DNA of 64,000 bases. Source: Apus apus. Its lineage: Eukaryota; Chordata; Aves; Apodiformes; Apodidae. The first letter of the stretch is position 1, and each line of letters opens with the position of its first letter. A model generated the notes under the pieces. It was not told where the DNA came from. It saw nothing but the letters and a program-made list of their open reading frames with translations, and did no database searches. A program made the translations under genes and the position numbers. This document shows positions 43,704 to 55,408 of the stretch, one piece after another. The stretch is taken from the NCBI RefSeq assembly GCF_020740795.1, contig NC_067312.1, positions 9,504,748 to 9,568,747 on the forward strand, given 5' to 3'.

Positions 43704-46700
43704 ACCAGAGGGGTGCTCAGGAACAGCACAGCTGCCCATTAGGCTTTCACCCCAGCCTTGTTGGAGCCAGCAAGACTCTTTACTGAGGTTAAAATCTGAG
43801 CTCAGTCCTGTACCCTCCATGTTGTCTCAGGACAGTGACAGCAAAACCTGCACCAGGTCCCTGGGGTGAGGAGGGCTGAAGCTCTGGGAGAGCTGTCCAT
43901 TTGTTCAGTACGTTAGAGATGAAATCTTCCTCTGTCCTTGGGTAACCTCCTTTGGGCAGAGATACAAATGCTCATTAGCTTTCTTTTCATCTGTCTGGCC
44001 TTTTGCAGATTTTTTCTATCTGGATGACTGGTTCAAATTGCCAGTGAAATGATCAGCTTCAGCCATGCTGGGCAATTTCTGAAAAACCCAGGGAAAGTTC
44101 TCTTGCTTATGACCAGGCTGAGTTGTGTTGGTAAAACCCTAACATCCCTCTGGCTGCTGGCTCTCAGTAACCACAAGTCATTTCTCCATCCACAGTCACT
44201 TCAAAGATGGGTTTTGATTGCCCTGGTTGAAGCTGGATAACTGCTCAGGCAAGTTGAGGGGTCTGGTCATTGTGGAGCTATCTCTGCAGTGAAACTTTTG
44301 ATCACAGAGAAGCACTTGGCATCAAACACATAGGAAAATAACCACAGTAAAGATCCTGTATCTCCAAGAAGTGATGCAGAAGGAAAAAGAGATTTTTACA
44401 TGCCAGAACTCCCCCAAGTCCCAGAAGGAGTGCTGGTTTGGAATAAAGCATTGTCTCCAGAGGTGCCTGGGCTAGATGTGGTCCTTGCAGCCCTGCTCCC
44501 ATGTGAGCAGCATGTGGGGACCTCAGAGCAGATGCCCTCAGTCAGCCCAAGAGCCTCATCTCTCCCTGTGGGTGGATCAATGCTGCAGAGGCAAGTATGA
44601 GATAAACTGCCCAGCACCCCTTACCCTGGCAGGCAGTTGGACTAACCCATCCAGAGCCTGGAGCATCCCATGAGCAAGGATGCTCAGGGTAGGTGTCTGG
44701 CTCATTCTCACAAGAAAGTAGTAACCAAGAGTGGTTCCCCTCCTGGGTCAAAGCCTTCAAGCTATTGAGCCTCTTTACTTGCTGCTGTTGCAGGCAGCTC
44801 CCAAGGGCTCCTTCTCCAACTTTCAACTGAGCCTAGATCTAAGTGGGAGAAAGCCCAGCTCAGATCCAGATGCCTTCCTGGCTTACTCCCTTACCTTCCA
44901 CAAGCCCAGCTCACTGACTTAATTTAGAGTATCCTGAGATGAGAGCACTCTTTTTCCCCCCCTTTCACTGTATTTCCACTGCTCACCAGCCAGCTCACAG
45001 GATTGTAGCTGTGACACACAATGAGCTTTTTCCCCCTTGCTTGCGTTTTGCTTATTCCACTCTGCTTGATTTGCTCCTTCCTCAGGGGAAGGCACCTCAA
45101 AAGCTACCTGCAGCTTCTCACAAGCACTAGCCCCGAGGCAACAGGGGCTGATGGGTTCAGCATTGCTCAGGGGATTCCCAAGGACAGGTCACCCTGGAAC
45201 AGTGGAACAAGCCTGACAGCACTCCCTGAGCTTCAGCCTGGGCCATTGGCTCAGCAGATGGAGCTCCTTCCTAAGGATGCAGGAGGCTGCGGGTGCTACT
45301 TGTAGCTTGGAGCAGCACATGAACACTGTGTGCAGGCTCAGAAGTCAGAAAGAGCCCTGAAACGGGAAAAAAGTTGATTTTCAGGGTTTTTTTCTGCTGG
45401 CTTGGGAAGGTGGAGTTCGTTCATATTAAAGGACAGGAATGGGATATCTCATGTTCTTTAGCAATTAGGACTGAGAGAATTGTGCAGTAAACTCCACTTC
45501 ATTCTTGGTAGTGAGGGACTGGGGTCCTCTGGGTAAGCAAAAACCCCAGGTAATATTTCTGCTTCAGCCATGAGCTGGATTTGCATGGCTCCAGAGGGGC
45601 TCATAGCCCCCTCAAGCAAACGCAGGTTCACCAGGTTTGCAGCTCTTTGAAAGGCACAAGCCAGCAGAGTCTGCAGCCACCTTCACAATGAGATCAGCTA
45701 AAAACCTTCCAGGCATCAGGAGCCATGGGGAGCTGTAAGGAGACCCCCAAATCAACATGGCTGCCAGAAATTATCCTGCTCAAGGCTGTTCAGCGGGTGT
45801 GAGCTGGTGCTGGTCTCTCCATGCTGTTGGTGCATCCCTACAGGGAACAGCCTCAAATCTCCCAGCAGATTGGATTGTGCTGCTGATAGAGGGTTAATAT
45901 GAACTAAACCGCTGTTTAAGCCCAAGGACTCACTATAATGGGATGCTCAGGGGCCAAGGGTCAAGGCAGCAAGGCCAGACATCACTGTTGTCCTGTCTGG
46001 AGCTATCAAGAATTGCCCAAAGCCCAGAGCTAGGGTGAGGAGTGCACATAGTGCTGTGTCTAATATGCTTCTTACTTTGAGGCAGAAGCAAGCTTTGAGT
46101 TTTTCCCAACTCTCAGAAGGAGCAGGATCATGCACCTCTCCATGAGAGGGACTCTGGCCACATTCAGGGATGTCGGTGCCCCTACCTGCACCACATGGAC
46201 TGCAGAGCATTCCGTGGCAATGTCACCTCACCCTCTGCATCCATCCCCCAGCCACTTCTCTCTTGTGTTAAGCTGTGTTGGCTTTGTAGCTAATCTGTGG
46301 CAGCTCATGAGATAACCTTGGCTCTCCCTCACTCCCCCTCCTTGGCTGCAGTGATAGCAGATACCTCTTTCCTCACGTCATCTGTACATACAGAAAAAAT
46401 GGTGAGCAAACCTCCCCTGGGCCCCTTTTAGCAATAAATCCCCCACAGAATGCCTGCATGTGCCAGGCTCACATGGGAGATGGGAGCTGATGGGAACGGT
46501 TTTCTTCTTCGGGTGTATTTTCTGTTAAAAAGGTCCCATTTGAAACAGTTTAAAAGGGCTTGGTCAGATTAATCAGTTCTTGCAGAGTTTGACAGGGCAA
46601 TAGTTTGTTTATGACCATGACTTACAGCTACCTATGGTGCCTTCTGCTAGAACATGTTGTACACTCTCCCTATAAGCACCTGATAGTGACTCCGAAGTGT

Positions 46701-47653
46701 CTAATAACCTCTTATAAAAGGAGTCTAAATCTAGAAAACGGCCTCATTATTTAAAGACAGAACTGTTTCCAGATGGGTTGTTTGATGAGTGATGCTCCCC
46801 CTGCACCAGCTGGCAGGTAAACAAGTTGGAAAGGGAAAAATCTGAGGATTCGAGTGTCACCCAGCTGAGATCTGGACTGAGGCCTGACAGACTCGTGCCA
46901 CGTGTGCCAAGAGATCAGGGGGGTTTCTGGGGACAGATGTAGTGTGAAGAAGGCTCTGAGGGTAGGTGCACAAAGGGGTTTGAGTGTGTGACTGTCCTTC
47001 ATGCTGGCTGACATGTGCTTCATCACTCGAAACGGTTGCTTAGCTCCCGTTTAACTCTAAGAGGGTCTAAAGTCCTGGCTCGTTTTCTGAGGTGCTGGGT
47101 ATGTCAATGTTTAATCTGTGCATCCTAAGGCCCACTCTGAAACTTGGGATATTTTGGAGGACAGCCCGGAGGACTGATAGAGCCAGACTCTTACTAGATC
47201 AGCATCTGATAAACCAGCCCAAATAGAACTCAACAGTGTCTGTCCCCCTGGTGTATCTTGCTCTTGGGACACTCTGGGAGCACCCAGCCCATCCTTGCTG
47301 GGAAGTGGCTGCACTTTGCCTGTGTTCATTAAGTATTCGCTGGAGCAGAGAGGCTTTGCAAGGACTTGTTAAATATTCATGGGAAGGGACACTGTCATGC
47401 CATAACCCCATGGACGGAGCAAGAAAAAGGCTGCATCCAGGCTCAGTGTGACTAATGTGTGCCCCTTGGCAGTGCTGAGGCTGCTGGCTTGGTCTGCAGA
47501 TGTTTAACACTTTCATGAGACATAAGCATTGAAGGGCAGGAGTTTGCAGCTTCAGAGACTCCCTTTCCCTGGCACGATCTCTCTGGCAAACCCAAGTTCA
47601 TCCTGGTCTGCCTCCAGCACACCAGTGCCTACTCTGGTGGATATGGTTTAGGG

Positions 47654-47742
47654 GAAAGCTTTGTAGAGTAGGGATGATGGTTGGACTCGGTGATCCCAAG
47701 GGTCTTTCCCAACCTGAATAGTTCTGTGTTTCTATGATTCTC
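47654..47742 (+). mobile_element. Short CR1 LINE 3' end, plus orientation
   Basis: GGTTGGACTCGGTGATCCCA followed by CCCAACCTGAATAGTTCTG and CTATGATTCT is the sense CR1 terminus. Confidence 0.85.
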
Positions 47743-49094
47743 TTTCCACCTATAGACCACATTTCCCAGGCAGTTCCTCTTCTCTGTGAAGGGTGGGGCT
47801 GGAGGACCAATGCAGCATCCCACCACATCATAGGAGGCAGGGAAACCCAAAAGGCCTCAGGAATATAACAGCTTAGTCCAGGAGCTCTGATTCTCTTGCA
47901 TACTGTCTTTCTGCCACTGGTGTTCTGCACCTGGGGAAACTGAGGGATCTGAAGCAATTGTCTGGGAGAAAAATCACTGCACAGAAAACGGGGAAACTAC
48001 CCACACATTCTTTATTCTTGTAGGGATTTTTGAATTCTGATGTGCCTGTGTTGTTTGTTTGTAAATATGATGTTTAATATTTTAAAAAGGCAAAAAAAGA
48101 AAAAAAGTGGAAGTCCTGAAAATGTTATTTTTCTCTCCCTTTCCCTTTCTTGTTTTTTCAACATGGAGGATAGTGGGGCTAATCTTAAAGGAGAGTCCTG
48201 TCTCCAGTCTGGGTGGGTGGGCTAAAGGAGGAAGGATGAAGAGGAGGGAAGATCCAAGGGCAGCAACTGAGAACTAGCCCAGCACATAAAAATGTCTTCA
48301 AAGCAAAGAGGTTGTTTTGTAAAAACACCAGGGTTTCACTGGAAACCACCCGAGCTGGAGCTGCAAAGCTGTGACAAGGAGCTGGGCCAGCACCAGGGAC
48401 ACTGCCAGGTCTGAGCGTTTTGGGGCTGGCAAAGAGCCCCAAGCGTCTGTGTAACCCAACCTGCTCCCCAACACTGTCCCTGTCCTGGATCACCATCTCT
48501 TTGGGGCAGCAGTGACCTTCCTTTTCTCACTGCCCACCCTGGCCACGGCTTGCCTGGGAACACTTATCCACTCTGCCTCTTTTTCACAGCAAAGCCTTGC
48601 TCACCCTGAGAACACGTTACAAAAAAAATAGTTGAGTGGCTCATTTGAGTGTTTGGGAGGCTGCTGCAACTGATCCCAAACACGGTGACCTCTGGCATTT
48701 TTAATGGCTCCCTGGGCAGCTTATCACCTCTGTGTACTCAGACACTGATACCACAGCCATGAGGGTGAATACACCCAGCGTGTATTGCCTGGCATGGCTC
48801 AGGTGAGCAAAATGGCTTTCTCTCTTCCTCTCCACTCAGGCTGTTCCTGCAAATTTTCATCCCATCAGATGACACAGATCCCAAGATGGGGCCAGGGAAG
48901 CCAGGAACCCAGTTGCATGGACCATGTTCCCTCATGCAGTCTGCCTCAGTTTCCCCTGCCTGTCGTTTGTGTTGGCAGTGGATGGATGCTCTTTCAGATG
49001 CTGCAAGATGCACTGCCCTGGCTAGCTTGGTGATGCTTGATGCAGCTAGGATGTGTGTCATCTTCTTGTGTATTTCTCAGCAAAACAGGGTTTT

Positions 49095-49700
49095 AAGGAG
49101 GCACATAAGCTGAGAAAGTTGGGGTTGTTCATCCTGCAGAAGAGAAAGCTCCAGGGAGACCTTCTAGCAGCATTCCAGTACCTAAAGGGGCTACAGGAAA
49201 GCATGGGAGGGACTTTTACATGGAGACATTTACGTTAGAAGTAGAAATTCTTCACCATGAGGGTAGTAAGGTGCTGGAATAGGTTGCCTAGGGAGGTTGT
49301 GGCCTTAAACACTTCCAGGGAGGGAGATGCTGGATGAGGCTTTGTGCAGCCTGGTCTAGTGTGGGGTGTCCCTGCTTATGGCAGGGAGTTTGGAACCTGA
49401 TGATGGGGTCAGGTTGTGACAGGGGAGGTTCAGATTGGATATTAGGAAAAATTTCCTCACAGAAAAGAGTGGTGAGACATTGGAACAGGCTGCCTGAGCA
49501 GGTGGTGGAGGCAATGTCCCTGGAGGTGTTAAAAAAATGGGTAGACGTGGTGTTTCAGGAGATGGTTTAGTGTTTAGGGGTTGTAGGGCAGACGGTTGGA
49601 CTTGATGATATTGAAGGTCTTTTCCAACCTTGACGATTCTGTGATTCTGTGATCTTTAAGGTCCCTTCCAACCTTAACCATTCTATGATTCCATGATCTT
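49095..49700 (+). mobile_element. CR1 LINE, plus orientation, split by a second CR1
   Basis: The outer element runs from the ORF2 tail (KLRKLGLFILQKRKLQGDLL) to the 3' end. Its sequence breaks after GGAACCTGATGAT at 49404 and resumes with CTTTAAGGTCCCTTCCAACC at 49654, which is contiguous in an intact CR1. Confidence 0.85.
49405..49653 (+). mobile_element. CR1 LINE inserted inside another CR1
   Basis: The inner, 5'-truncated copy has its own 3' end (GACGATTCTGTGATTCTGT). TGAT at 49401-49404 recurs at 49650-49653, consistent with a short target-site duplication, although the CR1 terminus itself resembles it. Confidence 0.8.
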
Positions 49701-49956
49701 GCAACAGCTTCAGTTCAACAGCCTCATCCTCAAACTCTGTTCTTTAATATCTTCTAGCCACTCTGCACTATAGCATCTTGCCTGGCATGAGCCTGGGAGT
49801 TACCGAAACTGAATTACGATTAAAAATGGAGAAGTGGATGCAAGGAAACATCTTCTTTTTCCCATGCCCAGGGAAGAGTAGCTGTCCTGAGGTGACATCT
49901 CCAGGCCTGGCAGCAGGGCAGGCAGCTGAAGGACTCTGCCCAGCTACACTGGAGCA

Positions 49957-49977
49957 GGGCGGCTCTGGCTATAAAAA
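49957..49977 (+). promoter_or_regulatory. GC box and TATA-like element upstream of MYORG copy 1
   Basis: A GGGCGG motif is followed within about 10 bp by TATAAAAAG at 49970, about 660 bp upstream of the first copy 1 ATG. Arrangement and orientation suit a promoter, and GC-rich sequence at 50280-50450 could be a 5' UTR exon. No start site can be proven. Confidence 0.3.
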
Positions 49978-50628
49978 GAATGTGTCCCCATGCAGCTCAG
50001 GGGAGGAGCAAAGTACAGGGAGATAAAGCAACACTTTCCAGCTGCACCTCCAGGGGGTGGTGGGAAATACCAGGTAGAGGCTGAATTGCTTCAACGCAGC
50101 ATTTCTCCTCCTGCCTTTGATGCTGAGACATTGTGGACAGGTGGTAAAATCCTGCAGGGTGTGTTATTAATATAAAAACAGATCAGCTTGTGATGTCCAG
50201 CTCCTGTGCTCAGGTACCAGCCCCTTTCCCCGGCCCCATTCTCCTCCAAGCTCTGGCCTGACTTTTATCCCCTCGCCCTTGCTCCGCAGGACGCTGAGAG
50301 GCTGCAGCCAAGAGAGGGTCACGGGAATCCTGGCACAGCCCTGCTCCAAAAAAGCTCAGCCCAGCTGCCAGAGAGCAGGCGGCTGCCGCACGGAGCAGAG
50401 CCAGGCAGAGCCGCAGAGACGTTGGAGCAGCCAGGCTGCGAAAGGGAGGAGGGGAGCAAGATTTAATTTTTATTGTTTTGGTGTTTATAAACCTCTATTT
50501 CATGAAATAACACTTCAGGTGTGAGTAGCCAGGCTTTGGGAAGCAGTCTCTGACCACCCTCATGCAGCACCTTGGATTTTTTGCCCACCAGCTGGAAAAA
50601 AATCAGCAGTGAAAAAAACCAAGGAGTC

Positions 50629-52725
50629 ATGGAGAGTCTGGTGACCCACCGAACAGGAAAACATGGAAAAGCTCAGAAGAGGGATACTGAAAAAATGCAT
50701 TTGCTCAAAAATGCCACGCCAGTGAAGCAGAAGCCCTCCAAGGAGCTGAGGCCCATGCTCGGGGCCATCTTGCTGGGCCTCATCCTCTTCATTGCTGCCG
50801 TGGTGGCCTGGTGCTACTACACGGTGTCCCTGCGGAAGGCGGAGCGGCTCAAGACGGAGCTGATGGACCTGCGGACAGACGGCTTCGTCATCAGGAACCA
50901 GCACGGGGAGGTGGTCTTCCGCCTGGCCTTCCGCTCGGGCCGCCTCGACCTGGAGTCGTGCTCCAAGGAGGGCGAGATCCTGAGCTGCACGCGGTCGGGC
51001 AGGGGGCCGCTCAACTTCTTCATCCAGACGGTGAAGCCCAAGGACACGGTGATGTGCTACCGCGTGCGCTGGGAGGAGCTGGAGGCCGGCCCGGCAGTGG
51101 AGCACACCATGTTCTGGGAGGACGCCCACTGGTACGGGGGCTCGGAGATGAGCACCCAGCACTGGCCCATCCGCCTGGCCGGCTACCAGGAGCCCGTGCC
51201 CTACGTGACGAGCGACGTCTACTCCTTCCGCGACAGCTTTGGAGGCATCCTGGAGCGCTACTGGCTCTCCTCCAAGGCGGCGGCCATCAAGATCAACGAC
51301 TCCGTGCCCTTCCACCTGGGCTTCAACGCCACCCAGCGCGCCCTCTTCTTCCAGGCCCGCTACAAGGACTCTCCCTACAAGCCCCCGCCGGGGCAGCAGC
51401 CCTTCCCCGAGCTCAGCTACCGCGTCTGCGTGGGCTCCGACATCACCTCCATCCACAAGTACATGGTGCGCAGGTACTTCAACAAGCCCTCCAAGATCCC
51501 TGCTGAGAACGCCTTCCGGTACCCCATCTGGTCCACCTGGGCACTCTACAAAAAAGATATTGACCAGGATAAAGTTCTGGATTTTGCAAGAAACATTAAG
51601 AGGCATGGTTTTAACTGCAGCCACATTGAAATTGATGACATGTACACACAAGCCTATGGGGATTTTGACTTTGATCCTGTCAAGTTCCCCAACGTGACAG
51701 AGATGTTTGCAAAACTAAGGGAGGATGGGTTTAAAATAACTTTGTGGATTCATCCTTTTATACACACAGATTCCTCCAATTTTGGTGTGGGTATCGAGCG
51801 CCAGCTGTTCATCAAGGAGCCATCTGGGCGGCTGCCAGCCATGGTGGAGTGGTGGAACGGCATCGGGGCCATCCTGGACTTCACCAACCCTGCAGCCCGT
51901 GACTGGTTCCAGAGCCACCTGCGCCAGCTCCGACACAAATACGGCATCTCCTCCTTCAAGTTCGATGCGGGTGAGACCAGCTACCTGCCCAAGCAGTTCA
52001 GCACCTTCCGCCCGCTCTCGGACCCCAGCATCTGGTCACGGCGCTACACGGAGATGGCCATTCCCTTCTATGAGCTGGCCGAGGTGCGGGTGGGCTACCA
52101 GTCCCAGAACATCTCCTGCTTCTTCCGCATCATTGACCGCGACTCCGTCTGGGGCTACGAGCTCGGCCTCAAGTCCCTCATTCCCACTGTGCTCACCATC
52201 AGCATGCTAGGGTACCCTTTTGTACTTCCAGATATGATTGCAGGAAACTTTCTTCCCAACAAGACAGATGGGGCAGTGGAGATCCCTGACCGGGAGCTGT
52301 ACGTGCGGTGGTTGGAGCTGTCTGCCTTCATGCCCTCCATGCAGTTCTCCATCCCACCCTGGCTCTATGACAAGGAGGTGGTGGAGATTGCACAGAAGTT
52401 CACAGAGCTTCACGAGTCGCTGGTGGCCCCACTCCTGCTGGAGCTGGCCGGGGAGGTCACCGACACGGGTGACCCCATCATCCGTCCCATCTGGTGGATC
52501 TCACCCCGTGACGAGGCTGCTCACAGGATCGACTCCCAGTTCCTCATTGGAGACACCCTCATGGTGGCCCCTGTCCTGGAGATGGGCAAGCAGGAGCGTG
52601 ATGTCTACCTGCCAGCGGGCAAGTGGCGCAGCTACAAGGGGGAGTTGTTTGAGAAGACGCCAGTGCTGCTCACGGACTATCCTGTCGACCTGGACGAAGT
52701 TGCCTATTTCCTCTGGGTTTCCTAG
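50629..52725 (+). CDS. MYORG: MYORG paralogue, copy 1 (inverted orientation): GH31 myogenesis-regulating glycosidase
   Basis: An uninterrupted reading frame gives 698 aa from the ATG at 50629, or 676 aa from the in-frame ATG at 50695; the choice is open. MYORG is a type II ER membrane glycosidase of family GH31 (reported activity: alpha-galactosidase), linked in human to brain calcification. A short cytosolic N-terminus is followed by the anchor ([18 protein letters not shown]) and the lumenal barrel. The nucleophile Asp (SFKFDAGE, codon 51964) and acid/base Asp (RIIDRDS, codon 52135) are 57 residues apart, as in human. It differs from copy 2 mainly at three active-site loops: here WIHPFIHTD and [11 protein letters not shown]. 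It lacks the MYTFLP start and one NSS sequon. Orientation is opposite to human MYORG relative to KIF24, so this is probably the derived copy. Confidence 0.93.
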   Translation: MESLVTHRTGKHGKAQKRDTEKMHLLKNATPVKQKPSKELRPMLGAILLGLILFIAAVVAWCYYTVSLRKAERLKTELMDLRTDGFVIRNQHGEVVFRLAFRSGRLDLESCSKEGEILSCTRSGRGPLNFFIQTVKPKDTVMCYRVRWEELEAGPAVEHTMFWEDAHWYGGSEMSTQHWPIRLAGYQEPVPYVTSDVYSFRDSFGGILERYWLSSKAAAIKINDSVPFHLGFNATQRALFFQARYKDSPYKPPPGQQPFPELSYRVCVGSDITSIHKYMVRRYFNKPSKIPAENAFRYPIWSTWALYKKDIDQDKVLDFARNIKRHGFNCSHIEIDDMYTQAYGDFDFDPVKFPNVTEMFAKLREDGFKITLWIHPFIHTDSSNFGVGIERQLFIKEPSGRLPAMVEWWNGIGAILDFTNPAARDWFQSHLRQLRHKYGISSFKFDAGETSYLPKQFSTFRPLSDPSIWSRRYTEMAIPFYELAEVRVGYQSQNISCFFRIIDRDSVWGYELGLKSLIPTVLTISMLGYPFVLPDMIAGNFLPNKTDGAVEIPDRELYVRWLELSAFMPSMQFSIPPWLYDKEVVEIAQKFTELHESLVAPLLLELAGEVTDTGDPIIRPIWWISPRDEAAHRIDSQFLIGDTLMVAPVLEMGKQERDVYLPAGKWRSYKGELFEKTPVLLTDYPVDLDEVAYFLWVS

Positions 52726-52741
52726 CAGGGGCCTCCACCAG
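50717..52741 (+). repeat. Inverted duplicate, left arm (MYORG copy 1)
   Basis: This arm pairs with 60533-62558 in inverted orientation. Positions add to 113275 over the whole reading frame, so no indel separates the coding parts. Similarity begins at ACGCCAGTGAAG and ends about 16 bp after the stop codon; outside it I see no match between the flanks. Confidence 0.9.
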
Positions 52742-53065
52742 CTGTGCAATGGTCTCATGGATTAATGAACCAATGACTTCAATGACCTAGTAATTGTAAT
52801 AGTTTCTAAAGTAGATATAGTTCAGTGTGAAATCTGAGGAAAAGACTGCCCCCTGTTTTGTTTGGCAGGTGCTGTAGAATATCTTAGGTATTAAAATATT
52901 TTGGATGCTGTGTTTGTTATTGCACTATGATATATAGAAACAGTCTCTGCTTGTAATCTTTCCACAGTCAGAAATGCCATGTGTGGTCCTGGTTTGTAAA
53001 GGAGGTTAAATGGTCTCCTTTGTTGCCCGCTTTCACATCTGATCCCTTGAGATATTTATAATTTC

Positions 53066-54007
53066 ATAGAACATAGAATCACAGAATGCTTTAGGTTGAA
53101 AGCGACCATGACATTCCAACCCCACTGCCATGGGCAGGGACACCTCTCACTAGACCAGGTTGCTCCAAGCCCCATCCAACCTGGCCTTGAGCACTTCTGG
53201 TGATGGGGCAGCCACATCTACTCTGGGCAGCCTGGGCCACTGTCTCACCACCCTCACAGGAAATAATTTCTTCCTAATATCCAGCCTGAATGTAACTTCT
53301 TTCAGGTCAAAACTGTTCCCCCTCATCCCACAACTACATGCCCTTGTAAAAAGTCCCTTTCCAGCTTTCATATAGCCCATGCAGATACTGGAAGGCCACT
53401 GTAAGGTCTTCCCAGAGCCTCTTCATCTCCAGGCTGAATATCCCCAACTCTCTCAGCCTGTCCTCATAGCAGAGGTGTTCCAGCCCTCTGATCATCTTCA
53501 TGGACCTCCTCTGGACTTGCTCCAGGAGTTCCGTGTCCTTCTTATGTTGGGGGCTCCAGACTGGACACAGCACAGCAGGGGTGGTCTCACAAGAGCAGAG
53601 CAGAGGGGGAGAATCCCCTCCCTCAACCTGCTGGCCACACTTCTTTTGATGCAGCCCAGGACACGGTGGCCTCCTGGGATACAGGTGCACCTTGCCAGCT
53701 CATGGGGAGCTTCTCATCAACCAACACCCACAAGTCCTTTTCCTCAGGGCTGTTCTCAATCCATTTTCCCCCCAGCCTGTACTTGTGCTTGGGATTGCCC
53801 TGACTCAGGTGCAGGACCTTGCACTTGGCCTTGTTGAACTTGATGAAATTGCCCTAGGCCCACCTCTGAGATCTGCCAAGGTCCCTCTGGATGGCCTCCC
53901 TTCCTTCCAGCGTGTCATCCACACCACATGGCTTGGTGTCTTCTGCAAAGTGGCTGAGGGTGCACTCGATCCCACTGACCATGTCACTGATAAAGATGTT
54001 TAACAGT
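53066..54007 (-). mobile_element. CR1 LINE, about 0.94 kb, 5'-truncated
   Basis: It starts CATAGAATCACAGAATGC, continues through the 3' UTR and reads CR1 ORF2 remnants on minus (TLQKTPSHVVWMTRWKEGRP). It lies about 340 bp past the MYORG copy 1 stop, probably in or after its 3' UTR. Confidence 0.9.
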
Positions 54008-54124
54008 AAATTTCACTTACTTGGTGAAGCAGGCAGCTGCATCAGAGTACTTTTTGTACAAAGAGCAGTCTGATTATTCTGAAGAGGAAGGCACCCAATT
54101 TTCAGCCTGCATATCAGATGGGTG

Positions 54125-54235
54125 CTGGTGCAGGTGCAAGGGGAGTTTGCATCTTCCATGACAGGGCAGAGGGGTTGGAACCAGATGATCTCTAAGGTTT
54201 CTCCCAACCCAGAGCACTCTGTGATTCTGTAATGC
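54125..54235 (+). mobile_element. CR1 LINE 3' end fragment, plus orientation
   Basis: GGGGTTGGAACCAGATGATC through GCACTCTGTGATTCTGTAAT is the sense CR1 end. With the minus copy just before it, it forms an inverted CR1 pair. Confidence 0.8.
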
Positions 54236-55402
54236 CATTACTGGTGTGGCAACGGGCATGGAAACCCCTCTTTAGTGTAAGGAAGTGAAAGGGAAAGCAA
54301 TGCTCAGTCTGGCAGCGTTCAGGGCTAACAGACCATCTCTGAGTCCTTACCATGTACTTTTTCCCACGCCAGAACAGTGTTTTCCACTGATGTACCTCCC
54401 CCAAGGATGAGAAAGAGTTTCTGAATATTTTTATTTCAATTGCTGCTTTGAAGCCCCAAGGGGTCCTTGACAGCTGGGATCAGGGCAACTGGAAGGTCCC
54501 AGGGGGGCCTCAGCAAAACTTTGGCAATTGTGGCAGTAAGAAACTGAGTCTTTCTAAAAAGCTGGTGGCCTTGGTTCTGGGGAGAGGTGGGAGAGCTGTG
54601 TTCCAGCCACCTCACACCCTCCTCTGCCCCTGTCATCAGTGTGCTCTGCATGGGCTCTGCTGCCTGCCTGCATCCCTCTTGGGATGCTTCTTCTTAGAAG
54701 CACCACTGAGGCTCCCCGCAAACTCCGGGGATGATAGGAGCTGCCTGGTCACATTTGGCTGTAGAAATCTTTTCCCCAAATTCCCACCCCTTTCCAGTCT
54801 TTTCCCCCCGTGTCTTTCCCTGCTGCCACAGCAATCCTGCAAGAAGGTGGCACTGGGGCTGCCTCTTGCACCCTCCTGCCGTGCCAAGGCCACACGCTGC
54901 CAGAGGGACATTGTTCTTGTCTCGCTAAGCTTCAGTCAGGTCTGGTTTTTGTGCTCACAGTGTTGAGCAAGATGTGTTTGCTGGATGTGCTGGTGACCTG
55001 GGACTCTACCCCAGCCCATTGCCCACACCATTCTGCCTTTTTTTTCTGGGGTAGGGGAGGAATTTTGTTGCCCTTGATCCCTGATGATTACTAAGTTAAA
55101 ACCACCAAGCCCTACTGGCAAAAATTAGTAAGTAAAAATACCTGCCTTTCTCTACTTGTTTTCTGGGATTTTGCATCAGCCCAGGCCATCTTTATGGCTC
55201 TCTTGCAGCAAGGAACCTGCAGGCTGGCAGCTCCTGCTTGACTTGGGATGAACTGCCATTGAAGTTGTTTTTCTCCTGGCCATGTGCCCAAAGTGCCTCT
55301 GCTGCTGTCAGTCTGTCCTTTCACTTCAGTCCTTCCCAGCCTTGTGCTCTGCCTGTCTGCCTGTTGTGTTTGTTTTATTTGTTTGTTTTTCTTCTTACTT
55401 TT

Positions 55403-55408
55403 AATAAA
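55403..55408 (+). terminator. Candidate distal poly(A) signal, plus strand
   Basis: AATAAA in TTTTAATAAAAGCTG, 2.7 kb past the copy 1 stop. An ATTAAA nearer the stop (about 52892) is an alternative. MYORG mRNAs are known to have long 3' UTRs, so either is possible. Confidence 0.25.

Larger units (their letters stand above)
40500..49094. other. Intergenic, between the divergent lectin-receptor and MYORG copy 1 genes
   Basis: About 8.6 kb with two short CR1 fragments and no reading frame that looks conserved. It could hold 5' non-coding exons and enhancers of either gene; none can be pinned down from sequence alone. Confidence 0.55.

Noticed and set aside
50719-52725. Copy 1 as an assembly duplicate (false haplotype) of copy 2
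   Set aside because: Unrelated flanks, opposite orientation, different N-termini, different stop codons and three islands with about 30% divergence argue for a real second locus, although long reads should confirm.
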